This document shows, piece after piece, positions 32,373-44,386 of a stretch of DNA of 64,000 nucleotides (positions within the stretch are counted from its first letter, which is position 1; every line of letters begins with the position of its first letter). Made by a program: the position numbers and the translations under genes. Source of the stretch: Aspidapion aeneum (Eukaryota > Arthropoda > Insecta > Coleoptera > Brentidae); assembly GCA_963576565.1 (NCBI GenBank), contig OY755038.1, positions 64,694,908 to 64,758,907 on the forward strand, given 5' to 3'. Under the pieces are notes generated by a model, which searched no databases, was not told the origin of the DNA, and saw only the letters and a program-made list of their open reading frames with translations.

Positions 32373-33589
32373 GGCAAAATATATGTTTTTTTTTTTGACA
32401 GCCTGAAAAATAGTACGTGAAGGCCGATGTGCATGCCAAGTTTCCTTATAGTAGCTTAAATCGTTCAGAATTGAAATAATATTTTGACACTGACATCCTA
32501 ACCTTACTTTTTGACTGAGACAATTTTTGGTCTGTTAACAGGTCAGGCTGTGTTGTTGGGATCATTAGTAATCGGTTAAAACAGGTATTGCAAAATCTTC
32601 ATCAAAAAGCCCAGGGAAGCCAAATTTTTACGCTATGCCGGACTAATATCGGTAGGTATTTATAAAAAGTATAAAATAACATTAACATTTCCGATTTTGC
32701 TTATATTATCATTTGCGCCATTTTTTTACCTTCCCAGGAACACGAAGCACGAGCTACCACTATAATCCACTTCAAAATATATTATACGCCTAAAAGTGAG
32801 TCGGTGTAGTTTTTAAAAAATTTTATTTTAGTTAAAATTTTGCTTTTGTGGTATTAAATCAAAGCTAATTAGTCTGGCGTTGAAATTTAAAAGGAAAAAT
32901 ATAAACATTGACCAAAATTTAAATTTGGCTTGGACTGTAAAATGCAGATCAATTTATATAAAACCAGGAAAATCGCACTTCCAATAGTCTTTTATGGTTT
33001 CATGGCAACTTGTTAAATTAAATTGCTTTTGATTTCAGCCCTCTGCAAGCGGCCCTTGCCTAACTACCGATCAAACAGGCTGATAAAGTAATATTTTACG
33101 AAAGAAACGGTGTTTGGGAATTTAAAGGGTTTTGATAAATTATAAAAATAAATTTAAAATTATTTTTCCTTTGCTAGCCTACAAGGTAACGGCTAGTAAA
33201 TATATTGATAATTTCAAGAAAAAAATTAGAACATATACAAAATGTAACACTAATTTTTGTTTACCGAAATAAGCCATTCCATCCTGATATCTGTATATTT
33301 ATCGCATTAGGCCACAAATCTAGAGACTGATTGTTATAAAATATTGACGAAATTCGTTTTCGACTCTAAAATGTGCAACAAAAACAGTTTAGTAAAAAAT
33401 CAAAAATGCTAAACGGTTAGTAAATAAAACACGTTATATACACAGCACCAGAAACTTCAGCAAAAAGTACATTTTTATAGCTTGATTTCTCCTTGTTTTT
33501 AAGTTAACTTTAAGCATGTAGATTTAACAAAATAAATATTACATGGTATGAGGTTGATTTCAAGTAAAAAAAAACTTTGTTATTTTTGT
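32373..33589. other. No gene seen
   Basis: AT-rich sequence; no frame or clear repeat structure recognised. Confidence 0.35.
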
Positions 33590-34720
33590 TCACGTTAATT
33601 TAACGTTGATGTGATTTTTGTGTTATATGGGTTGGCTATGACGACTGCAAATTACTCTTTGATCGGGCAGTCAAATTGGAAATATTCAATTTTTTGGTGA
33701 TTTTGATATAACTTGGCATGCTGTTTAAGGACTCCCTACGAAGTTAGAAAAAAACAGTGATTTGCTCGGCGTCGCATTATAGGTAGCATCGCGACGCCCT
33801 AAAGGTGAAGATTGATAGTAACCTACTTTTTGTCAAATATCTCAAAAACGGTAATTTATAGGACAATCTTGTTTTCAGTTTTATGCAGCCAGTAGATGTA
33901 TCTATCTACCGCTCTATAACAATTTCAACTAATATTTTGAGTTTTTTTATTAAAAATTTTAGAAATTAAATTTTCACCAAAATTTAAATTTGTAATTTTT
34001 AAAATTTTTGGATTATTTGTTTCCCTTGAACACAGTTTAGTGGTGATTTTGATCTCGTATAATAATTATTGTATTTTTTGAGTTAGTCTATCACAATGTG
34101 CTTAAATTTATATATTATCTTTACAAGGAACCGCGCAAAAAAATACCAAAATTAGCAATAACGCGTTTTGTAAAAAAATTAAAAAAATTGCTCTTAGATT
34201 AAATAATTTTTTTTAAGTACTACTACTAATTTCTTTATTCTTATTTCTTGTCTAAATATTATTAAAACTTAACAAAATTATTTAAAAAAATATTGCGATA
34301 AATGTAAAATAGACCGGGTGTATAATAAAAAAATTCAAACTTAAGTAATGCTATGTAAAAAAAACATTGGATTTAGGGCTCAATTTGACATCTCTTCTTT
34401 TGTGTGCCTCGGATTTCTATATTTTCTGGGTGATTTTGATCCTCCAAAGGAATTAGTTATATTAATAAACAAGCTTTCAAAAACTGTATAATTTTACAAA
34501 AATCGTACCGGAGTTTTTATGCCAAACATACCTAAAAATAGCACTTTTAAAAAAATTGTCGAAATTCCCAAAAATACAAAGTTTACCTTAAATATCGTTT
34601 TACAAATGACAATTTTATGATGTTTAAAATCATACAGCTATACCAAATTTCAAGAGAACCTTAATTCTCGAAAATGGAACCAAAATTTTTAAATTTAGTA
34701 GGGGTGCCGACTACAAAAGC
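33590..34720 (+). repeat. Dispersed repeat family W, plus copy
   Basis: Diverged inverted match to 39850-40870. Shared blocks in order are GGTGATTTTGATATAA, the GCGTCGCGACGC-type hairpin (GGCGTCGCATTATAGGTAGC then GCATCGCGACGCC), further GGTGATTTTGATC phrases, and TAGTAGGGGTGCCGAC at the far end. No protein frame survives in either copy. Class unknown. Confidence 0.5.
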
Positions 34721-35531
34721 TTTAATTATTTGCTGTCAAAATATTAATATATTTTATTTCTCAAAATGCTTTGAATTTATTATATTATATTATTATGAAC
34801 CTTAGAACCTACAATACATTTAAATCACTGAAGCCCATAACAGGACCCGCCCTAGATATTTAGGCGCCCTGGGCGAAACAGTAAATTGGCGCGCCTATAT
34901 TCATACTTCTAAATACATCTAATCCGGCTACTCAAGATGTACAATTTAGCACCTTTAAAGCTCTGATTTGGCGCCCCTATGATCGGGCGCCCCTGAGCAG
35001 AAGCCCGGTTTGCCCGTGCCTACTACGGGCCCTGCCCATAGACGTACTAAAATGGTCTAGATACAAAAAATACAAATACCAAATAAATTACTGGCCGTTT
35101 TCTGCGGCTTTTGGGGTTTGCAAGTACAAATTATTTCTATTTAGCTCTAGATCAGCGTGTACCTATATTTATTGTACTATATTAGTTCTAGGGTAAAAAT
35201 ATTATAATAAGACGATTTTAGGAATGCTTTATATAGGCAGTAATTTTAAGGCTTTATTTGTCAAATGTTGGCATAATTCCCATAATACCTGTAATAGTGA
35301 ATTTGAAATTAAGCATCGCAGAGGTGTCATCATGTTTCCTCCCAATTTGTTGGTCATCTGAGTTACTACTGATATACTTATCGACCTTAAGGAAATCCTA
35401 CTCTATGCAATACCACCTCTAGAGTATTATATCAAGTATATCATAGTTATATTGCTCCAAGTAATTAGAAATCTGAGGGCTTGGAATAAATGTGTCAAAA
35501 ACAAACAATATTATAATTATTAGGTTCAGGT
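34721..35531. other. Non-coding stretch with GC-rich inverted motifs
   Basis: 34850-35040 holds GGCGCC-rich phrases in both orientations (TAGGCGCCCTGGGCG and GATCGGGCGCCCCTGAG). They suggest a small degraded DNA element, but ends and a target duplication could not be fixed. No coding frame. Confidence 0.35.
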
Positions 35532-36050
35532 CCGGGGTTGCGTTCACGATTCGGGTTAAAATTTACCGTGTGAATTTTACCAAGACGCGCGCCGGGCGTT
35601 CACCGGACGTCTTCTGTCTGTCATTTGTCAATTTTTAATTTTTTTATTGGCGGATTTGAATTGAAACGATTTTCCCGCCAATAACACGGATTAAAAAGAT
35701 GAACCCAATTTATGTTATTCTTTGAAGGCACCAAAAATTGTACTAGAATTTTGTATTGTTTTTATAGCCGGTTTACACCTATGCGTGCCCACCTTGATTC
35801 AAAAAACGCATCAGGTGACGCTGCATTTAAAACCGGTGAAAATCCTTGTCCCGTCACATGATGTGTTTTTTGAATCAGGGTGGACACGCATAGGTGAAAA
35901 CTAGACTTTAAGTGCCCAAACCCTTAAAAATTAAATTAAAAAAAAAAAATAATTTTGACAAAAAAAAAGAAGTTGCGACAAGTTAAAGTTTACTTAACTA
36001 ATCGAGGTAGATAAATGGTTGTTCTCCGTGTGTTAATCGTGAACGTCATT
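35532..36050. mobile_element. Candidate inverted-repeat element with GTTCACGATT ends
   Basis: The left end CCGGGGTTGCGTTCACGATT and the right end (complement GACGTTCACGATTAACACAC) are inverted. A third, solitary version of the same end lies at 38575-38613 (complement GGGGGACGTTCATGATTAAC). A smaller inverted-repeat MITE (35776-35896) lies inside. The element end is short and the superfamily is unknown. Confidence 0.4.
35776..35896. mobile_element. 121-bp MITE with 45-bp inverted repeats
   Basis: The arms start CACCTATGCGTG and CACCTATGCGTG (complement of the right end) and continue through TTGATTCAAAAAAC and GTGACG with about five mismatches over 45 bases. The centre is ~31 bp. It is a compact hairpin element; no target duplication was resolved. 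Confidence 0.7.
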
Positions 36051-36685
36051 TCGCCTTCCGGTGTGCGTACCAAAGCCAGCCACCGAATCATGAACGGAAA
36101 ATTCATCCAACCGGACGCGTGCGGCCTCAATCGTGAATGGGCAAAAAGTAACGCCGCACAGTGTATCGATATGGGAAAAAAAGTGGACATCTGGGTATAA
36201 AGTCAACATTGAAAAGTACTTTTTTTTTCATCATCACAAATTGGCAATACCCTAGGCTATGTTGGTTCGCATTTTTCTTTTTTTTTTTAACTTTAAGTTT
36301 TCAAATAAATTTAATTAAAACTGGCCCGTCCGTAAGTCACAAAAATTTATTCAAAAAAGTTGCTCATTTAAAAAATAAATTACCACAAAAGTATTAGTTA
36401 TTTAAAAATAATTTTTTGTATGCATAATCTTTACACCTTTAGTAAAGTATTTCTGTAATTTTTTTGAAAAATTATGCAGTAAGTACACGGGTAACGTTTT
36501 TCTTTCTTTCTTTTCCTTTTTGTTTTCAAAGTTTACGTTTCCGTGGACTTTAAAAAAAATTTTTAAATTTGTATAAGTTGGCATATATAACCTTTAGAGA
36601 AGAAAAGCGGAAATTTTGTATTTGCTAATATTTGCTATTCTTAGAGAAAAAATGGTTTTATTTCACATGCTCCAGCGGTATTTAT

Positions 36686-37398
36686 TAGCTCACACTACTA
36701 CTATACTATAGTAGTGTGAGCTACGGTGATCCTACTTTTTTCGAGAAAAAAAAGTTGCTCCGATTTCAAAAAATTTTATATATCTTTGGGTTTCAGAAGA
36801 TTTTGAAACATTTTTGTTTCGCCGTCTGTCTGTCTCTGTCTGTATGTATGTCTGTCTGTAACGACCAACGTGCATAACTCAACAACCGCTTGCTCGAATA
36901 GAATGAAATTTGGTACCTAGCCTGGGTCTTTGGACGAGATAGTCCCATTTAAAAATGAACAAAATCCATCAAACTCAAGCCAAATAAAAGGGTGGGGGTA
37001 CATTAAAAAAATTAGAGTTTATATGAAAATAAGGCTTGTGTGATATCAAACGAAAGGTAATTGAGTCTGGAGTTTAAAAAAATACAATTTATTTAAGAAA
37101 AAGGGGTGGGGGTGGCTTTAAAAAATTGGAGTTTAAGGGAAAATATGGCGTGTCTGATATCAAACGAAAAGTATTTGAGTCTAGAGTTAAACAAAATACA
37201 TTTTAGTTAAAATAGGTCGGGCCAGATTTTAAAAATTAGAGTTTAAGTCAAAACATAGCTTGTGTGATATCAAACGAAAGGTAATTGAATCTGGAGTTGA
37301 ATAAAATATATTTCAGTTTGTTTTTAGTTTAATTACCTCACACTATAAATATAGCAACTAGCGTGAGCTTGGGCGCCCATATATTGGCAGAGTATTTT
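36686..37398 (+). mobile_element. Family X repeat, copy C
   Basis: Start hairpin with TAGTAGTGTGAGCTA, a much-shortened CTGT tract (36822-36860), core AACAACCGCTTGCTCGAAT, three tandem units and the end GCAGAGTATTTT. It has more substitutions than copies A, B and E. It lies head-out to copy D with 220 bp between them, forming a large inverted pair. Confidence 0.75.
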
Positions 37399-37618
37399 GC
37401 ATTAGTCGATAGGGATTCAAAACAAGGTAAATAAACAATTATAATTTTTATAGACATTTCACTGTCTTGGCTTGAATCAAGATAAGAATTTATTTATAGT
37501 ATTGTGATATATACAGAAAAATTGGCAGAAAACAAAACATATAATTAGATATTTTGCATAATTAGTTAATTTCGTCAGACCCATTAATTTTATTGATTCG
37601 ACAAAAATACAGTTATAA
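37399..37618. other. Spacer between two inverted family X copies
   Basis: 220 bp of AT-rich DNA with no recognised feature, lying at the centre of the copy C/copy D inverted pair. Confidence 0.6.
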
Positions 37619-38216
37619 AAAATACTCTGCCAATATATGGGCACCTAAGCTCACACTACGTATTATAGTTATAGTGTACGTGTGGACTAATATAACTAAA
37701 AACTGAAACATACTATATTCAATTCCAGACTCAATTACCTTTCGTTTGATACCACAGAAGCCATGTTTTGGCCTAAATTCTAATTTTTGAAATCTACCCC
37801 CACTCTTAAAAAAAAACTAAAATGTATTTTATTTAACTCCAGACTCAAATACCTTTCGTTTAATATCACACACGCCATATTTTCACTTAAACTCTAATTT
37901 TTGAAATCTCCCCCACCCTTTTACTTGGCTTGTGTTTGGTGAATTTTGTTCATTTTTAAATGGGACCATCTCGACCCAAGACCCAGCCAAGGTGCCAAAT
38001 TTAATTCATATCGGGCAAGCGGTTTTTGAGTTATGCGCATTGGTCGTTACAGACAGACATAGAGAGACAGACAGATAACGCGACAAAAAAGTTTCAAAAT
38101 CATCTGACATGCAAAAATATATAAAAGAAACTGAAATTTATTACAACTTTTTTTTCTCGAAAAAATTAGGATCACCAGAGCTTACACTACTATAGTATAG
38201 TAGTAGTGTGTGCTAA
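37619..38216 (-). mobile_element. Family X repeat, copy D (inverted)
   Basis: On the minus strand it starts TAGCACACACTAC at 38216 and ends GCAGAGTATTTT at 37619. It has only two tandem units and an almost erased CTGT tract (CTGTCTGTCTCTCTATG). Core: AAAACCGCTTGCCCGATAT. It is the shortest and one of the more decayed copies. Confidence 0.75.
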
Positions 38217-39849
38217 AATGTTTCACTATATCCAAAAGCGCAAGAATTATTAGATGATATGAATATGGAAGTAGGGGATAAGTATAATGATTCAGATTAA
38301 CATTATTTAGAACTAGGTAAAGAAATGCTGTTTTATTTTTAGCAGGTCTTAAATCTGGAATTTTTTTTGTTTCCAAATAAAATTATACCACAATCTGTGT
38401 AAAAATAAATTAAAAATATACTATAAAAATAAATTAAAAATATACTATAAAACAAATATTTTCGCTCAATTTTTTCAATATTCATGATTATTATTTCAAT
38501 ACAAACATTTGCTAATTTAAAATAATTGATGTCCATTTTTTTTCAATTTCGTCACACTGTGCGCCAGGCGCGTCCGGTGTGCACACGGCGTTAATCATGA
38601 ACGTCCCCCGGGGCTGGAGTATTGGCCGCCTATTTTGATGCCTCTCCTGACCATAGAATTTTTTAAAATGTTATTTATATATACCGATTTCCCCAAAAAA
38701 CCAATCACTATTATTAAAAACCTTAGTTGACTGCGTCGTTGATATCCTTACCAGCAGACAAAATAGTTTTTTGGATTATAATAATTTATCAAAGTTTAAC
38801 AGGAAGTAAAAATACACTTTCTTCGGAAATTAGCAAACAATCTATGAGCCTAAAAATTTGGGATGGATTTCTTGTTTGCTTTTTTAATTCTGCTTGCATT
38901 TCTTTGCTTATGAATTCCTTATTAATGAACTGCTTTTAATGAACAAAAAAGCATCATGGTTAACATCGATAGGGGGTGAAAATTACTCGCAACTAAAAAT
39001 AGCGATCCTTCATAAAGAGACAAATATTATTTATTCGGCCATCTTTGATTTAAAAATTGACGAAAGTTGCTATGGTGATGCTCAAAGGGCAATCGATTCT
39101 CACTATGATACTTTTCATTTAATTGAAATCGGTTTAGTTTTAATGAATTTGTGAGGAAATGCAGACAGAATTAAGCAATCGTATAGTTTGTGAAACATCC
39201 ATGCCCTATCAATGGTTAAAAAAAAAATTATATTTCCGAAACTGCTAAGCCAATTTTAATGATTTAAGTTTTGTTCTGTACGGTGGATAAAGAGCTTTTT
39301 AACGAATTAAAAAAAACGAATAGTTTCTCGAAACATAAGAATAAACAAACCTCTTTGAAAGGTTAAGTTTGATTCTAACCGCCATCTTGGATTTTAAGAA
39401 GGTGATAAATTTCGATAGGGACCTTTAAAGCGCAATTAATTTTTGCCTTGATACTTTTTATTTGAGGAAAATCGGTTTAGTAATAATTAATTTATTAGGA
39501 AATGAATTGAAATCTGTACAATAAAGGTTAAAACAAAAACTATTTTTTTTGGAACAATCCAACTGATTTTAGTAATACGTACCTCGTCCGTGCGTGGCAG
39601 AAATAGGATTTTTTATAAATTAATAAAAAACTAAAAAAAGATCTGGAGCATAAAAATAAACAAGCAAATTTAAAGGGTTTAGCATGATTTTGTGCGCCAT
39701 CTTGTAATTTCAAGATTGCGGATAATTTTTTTTTCTTAAAATCCTGGTAGCATATTTTAAGAGTTATAACGAAAAAAAAATTCCGTTGTTTTTTTTTCAT
39801 TTTTTTTTTGTTTCACCCGATATTTTAATAAACTGGATGATAGTATATG
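38217..39849. repeat. Probable old relative of the intron inverted-repeat transposon
   Basis: The phrases GCCATCTTGGATTTTAAG, CGATTCTCACTATGATAC, GAAATCGGTTTAGTTTTAAT and CGTGCGTGGCAGAAAT recur in the same style as in the 45151-46594 element, and a CACCCGATA end motif lies near 39817. Short open frames here (such as 38727-38939) look accidental. Edges are unclear. A short 24-bp doublet (TAAATTAAAAATATACTATA) lies at about 38405-38455. Confidence 0.4.
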
Positions 39850-40870
39850 GTCAGCACCCCCACTAATTAAAAAAAAATTATGCTGTATATAATGGAAGTA
39901 CAAACATTTCAATATTTAAGTTGAAGTCATAGAACTACAGCAAGTTAATAACAGTAATGACTTGTTTATATGGGATTTCATAGATTCTCTAAAAATAGCT
40001 ATTTTTGGGGGCAAATGGCATGAAAACTTCAATATGGTTTTTGGAGATTTACACAAATTTTGAAAGCTTGTTCCTTGGGAAAGTAAATTCTTTTGGAGGA
40101 ACAAAATCTCCCGGGAAATATAAAAATCCTATGGACATGAATGAAGAGCTGCCAAAATTGACTCAAAATTCAAGGATTTTTAAAGTATAATTTCTTGTGT
40201 TTCGATTAAATTCCCAAACTCTCTGACTATTTTTTTTGAACTGCAATATATTTTTTAAAATTTTCTTTAAATTCTAAAACATAATATTAAAAACTTAAGA
40301 AAAAATAGTCTAAAATAAAGTGTAGTAAAAAAATGTTTTTTTTATGAGCAAAATCCATGGAATTTATAAAAAAACTGACTTGACCAAATTCAAAAATTTT
40401 TTGCATCATTTCCTGCGAGTGAAAAATCTAGGTTATAATATATTTTTATAGGCAGACTCAAAAGGAACCTTTGTTTGCAACCAAACCCAAAATCACCCCT
40501 AAAACCACTTAACCGCTTCAGATAAACCAAAATTAAGGAAAAATACAAAAATGTAAATTTTGATAAAAACTAAATTTAACAATTTTTATTTAATGGAACT
40601 TAATCACGCTTCCAAAGTGTAGTATTGTTAGAAAGGCACACTCATTGTCTGTCAAAAAGTGAAATTAGGACTGTCCTATCTAATGTAGTTATTAAGTTAT
40701 TTCAAAAAATCTGGATCAATGTCACGTCACATTTTAAAGCGTCGCGACGCCTTATATATTACGTCGCCGGAAAAAAAATATATGATTTTTGTAAATGTCG
40801 TACCAATTTATATCAAAATCACCACAACTTCGGAAATTCTGCCCAACCATCTTAGGCACAGTGCTAAATT
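39850..40870 (-). repeat. Dispersed repeat family W, minus copy
   Basis: Inverted and diverged partner of 33590-34720, recognisable by GGTGATTTTGATATAA, GGCGTCGCGACGC and AGTGGGGGTGCTGACC on the minus strand. It has small open frames on both strands without protein similarity. Confidence 0.5.
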
Positions 40871-41094
40871 GAACATAAAGAAGTTTGGCTGTTAGTTAGT
40901 TTTAAAAAAAATTTCAAACTAGTAAGAACCTTTCATTTTGAAATTTGGATTGGAGAACTTGGCTCTACTTTTATCTCAATTCTTTTTACGGAATACAATT
41001 TTCGAGTACTTGACTTTTTTACATAAAATGTTTTTATTATGATAGATTTTGTTTTTTATATCTATTGGAATAAATATGACGTAGATAAAGCATA

Positions 41095-41436
41095 TTAAGA
41101 GTATCTAATTTTACCACTTAAATTTCTTTTTAATTTGATTATCAGGACTACTATTTTCCCAAACAATTGGAAACTTAGTAAAGTGATTCCCATACATAAG
41201 AGCGGAGCAAGAGAAAATATTAAAAATGAACGGTCAATAATTATTGTAAGTGCTGTCTCAAAAATTTTAGCTCACACATATACTATACTATAGTAGTGTG
41301 AGCTATGGTGATCCTAATTTTTTCGAGAAAAAAAAGTTGCTCCGATTTCAAAATTTTTTATATATCTTTGCGTTTCAGATGATTTTGAAACTTTTTTGTT
41401 GCGCCGTCTGTCTGTCTGTCTGTCTGTCTGTCTGTA

Positions 41437-41475
<39 letters not shown>

Positions 41476-43513
41476 GTGTCTGTATGTCTGTCTGTAACGA
41501 CCAACGCGCATAACTCAAAAACCGCTTGCCCGATTTTAATGAAATTTGGTACCCAGGCTGGGTTTTGGGTCGAGATGGTCCCGTTTAAAAATGAACAAAA
41601 TCCACCGAACACAAGCCAAATAAAAGGGTGGGGGTAGATTTCAAAAATTAGAGTTTATGAAAAAATATGGCGTGTGTGATATCAAACGAAAGGTAATTGA
41701 GTCTGGAGTTAAACAAAATACATTTCAGTTTATTTAAAAAAAGGGGGGGGTAAATTTCAAAAATTAGTGTTTAAGTGGAAATATGGCGTGTGTGATATCA
41801 AACGAAAGGTAATTGAGTCTGGAGTTAAACAAAATACATTTTAGTTTATTTAAAAAAAGGGGGGGGGGGTAAATTTCAAAAATTAGTGTTTAAGTGGAAA
41901 TATGGCGTGTGTGATATCAAACGAAAGGTAATTGAGTCTGGAGTTAAACAAAATACATTTTAGTTTAAAAAAAAAGGGTGGGGGTAGATTTGAAAAATTA
42001 GAGTATAAGTCAAAACATGGCTTGTGTGGTATCAAACGAAAGGTAATTGAGTCTGGAGTTCAATAAAACATACTTCAGTTTTTAGTTATATTAGCTTTCA
42101 CGTAGATACACTATAACTATAGTACCCAGTGTGAGCTTAGGTGCTCATAGATTGGCAGAGTATTTTAAATTATTGTATATAAAATCCTATATGATGAAGT
42201 ATCGATAAAAATTTTTCCATATCAACATGGGTTTCTAACAAAAAAATCTACTTTGACCAATCTGGCTAACTTTGCGCAATATATTCATAAAGCGATAAAT
42301 GAAAAGGCACAAGTTGATGTTATTTTTACTAACCTAGAAAAAGCTTTTGACAAAATAAGGCATAGTATCATAATAGATGGTCTTATAAATATGGATGTCT
42401 CGCCATTTTTAATTAAATTGATGATATGTCAAAATTAAAGGCTGCAAATCTGAAATTTATGCAAGTTCGTCAGGAGTTCCTCAAGGTTCAAACCTTGGGC
42501 CATTGCTCTTTATAGTTGCATTTAACAGAATTCTAACAAGAACAAAAAATGTGCAATCATTGGCCGTTGCTGATGATTATAAATTATTTTTTAAATTTGT
42601 CTTTTTAGATGATTGTAAAATACTTCAAAATGAGGGTGCAGATTGGTCAAGTGATAATAGCTTTAACTTAAATTTGGATAAATGTTGTTATATATCTTTT
42701 ACCCGTAATAAAAATACTATTCATTTTAAATATTCACTAAATAGTATAGATATTAAGCGTGTGAACTGTCAGAGGGATTTGGGGGTCATATTAGATGACT
42801 ATATGTCATTCTCAGAACATATATTATTAAAAATAAAAAGCGCTCAAAAAGTTTCTGATAGTTCGGAATACAAAGTCTTTTAGTACTGATGTAAGTCTCA
42901 AACTTGTTGATAGTTTATTGTTGCCAATAATAGAATATGGTATTGTAATATGGTTTCCACAGTATCAAATAAGGATAAGTGCTATTGAAGGAGTACAACG
43001 AAGATTTTTAAAATGTATGTTTAATAAAAAGTTTGCTTTTTACCCCCAACGTGGCTGCGAAAATGCTTTTTGGCTTCAAGTGTTTAATAGACTGTCCTTG
43101 GATAAGCGTCGTGTAAAAATATGCCTCTGTACAATGTTTAAAATTCAATCTGCTTCCTTTTTTCGTTAACAGATTGAATTCTAGAAGTAAAAGTGTGTTT
43201 TAGTTAGCTTATCCAAGGACTAACCTTTTTAAGAGTTCGCCTATATATAATTTAGGCAACCTGTTTAATCAGTACGCCTCAAATATTGACATTGATAATA
43301 TCACATTAAAGGCATTTAAGAAGATATTAGATAAGAAACTTCGTGAGGATTAGTGATAAGTGTTCGGTATGGTTCAGTGCCGCAGACTCCGAACCAAACA
43401 ATAAATGTGATAAGTGTGTTCTATATGTACCTACTTTTTTTGTGTATTTTAGTACCAGTATCTGTAATTGGCGTAATGCTGTTGATACATTGATAAATAA
43501 ATAAATAAATTAA
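41095..43513 (+). pseudogene. Jockey-like LINE reverse transcriptase, split by family X copy E
   Basis: Before the insertion, the frame at about 41160-41265 reads FPNNWKLSKVIPIHKSGARE and then IVSAVSKI, the start of the RT domain. After it, 42172 onward continues with PYQHGFLTKKSTLTNLANF, FTNLEKAFDKIRH, SGVPQGSNLGPLLF, VADDYKLFF (in place of the usual YADD or FADD) and DLGVILDDYMSFSEH. The C-terminal IEYGIVIWFPQY and GVQRRFLK lie in 42918-43169. Several frameshifts separate the blocks. A (TAAA)n-type tail at 43493-43513 marks the 3' end. The endonuclease part is missing. Inactive. Confidence 0.75.
41268..42166 (+). mobile_element. Family X repeat, copy E (inserted in a LINE)
   Basis: The longest copy: start hairpin TAGCTCACACATATAC...GTGTGAGC, (CTGT)n tract 41404-41497, core AAAACCGCTTGCCCGATTTT, four ~118-bp tandem units of which the second and third are almost identical, an end hairpin and GCAGAGTATTTT. 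It splits a LINE between SKI(F) and (K)LLY. The join reads through without an obvious target duplication apart from shared T residues. Confidence 0.85.
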
Positions 43514-43526
43514 AACATTGAAAATA

Positions 43527-43630
43527 ATATTCTGGTAACGGTGGGACTTAAACTAACCAAATTCGTGGCATCACGCAATTAGTAACGCCGGCGCCGAACA
43601 GCGGGCCTCTAACCACAGCGCAGTGTAACA
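43527..43630 (-). repeat. SINE-like tRNA-derived remnant
   Basis: On the minus strand GTTTAAGTCCCACC resembles a pol III B box (GGTTCAANTCCCACC type), and TGGTTAGAGGCCCG lies ~60 bases upstream in the place of an A box. It does not fold as a full tRNA. A palindrome GAGCTTGCACGCAAGCTC lies next to it at 43661. A weak call. Confidence 0.3.
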
Positions 43631-43639
43631 CAATCAGTG

Positions 43640-44386
43640 TTACACTTTCATAAAAAAAAGAGCTTGCACGCAAGCTCTAACAGAAACCTGGCTCTGTCAA
43701 AATCAACCGATGTGACATGACGCCTTTCCACCACAAACGGCAGAAATTTCCTAACGAAAATAGCAAAATTAAAACAATATTACAATGCTTTAGGCCAGTC
43801 ATTAGGGCGAAAAAAGATTCCCAGCTTGCAAAAGGTGATGTAGTTAAGTTAAAAATGTTTTTTTTTAAACTAATAGGTTCCTGTACATTCTAGAGAAAAA
43901 AGTTTTAAACAAAATTTGAAAATAATCCCTGCAGCCGTATTTTTCAAGTTTTTGAGTTAGTTTGTTGTGATACACAGTATCGAATGCTTTTGTCGATAAA
44001 AATGCACAGAGGTGCCGCTTTTTTACCAATGATAAAAATCTTAATAATTTCGGTTTATTTTGCGTATACTACGGAAATACATAGTAAGACCATTAAACAA
44101 AATGGTCAATATCCAAAATGGCGGCGAAATGTTTAGCTTCATAACTAGAAAACCAGTCGTCTGACAAAAAAAACGTATTTTAATGTCTTCAACTTTTGTT
44201 TAAACTTTTTTTTTCTAAAATGTACAAGAACCAAATATATTAAAATAAAAACCTTTTCGTGCACCGGGAGGACCTTAATGTGAATAACATAATATGTTAA
44301 AATCGCAACCTTTTACTTGCAGTAAAGAAACTTCTGGTTGGCTCACATTGGAGTTGATAAAGGAAATTTAAAAAAAGCATAGGTAC
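43640..44386. other. No gene seen
   Basis: AT-rich sequence. If the host gene on the minus strand is real, this is part of the intron downstream of exon 44387-44541. Confidence 0.35.

Noticed and set aside
36015..36200. 61-codon frame with a mixed, protein-like composition
   Set aside because: Overlaps the right end of a candidate inverted-repeat element with repeated AATCGTGAAC motifs. No family recognised and the opposite strand is also open.
39916..40190. Open frames of ~60 codons on both strands
   Set aside because: They lie in repeat family W. The inverted copy at 33590-34720 does not keep them.
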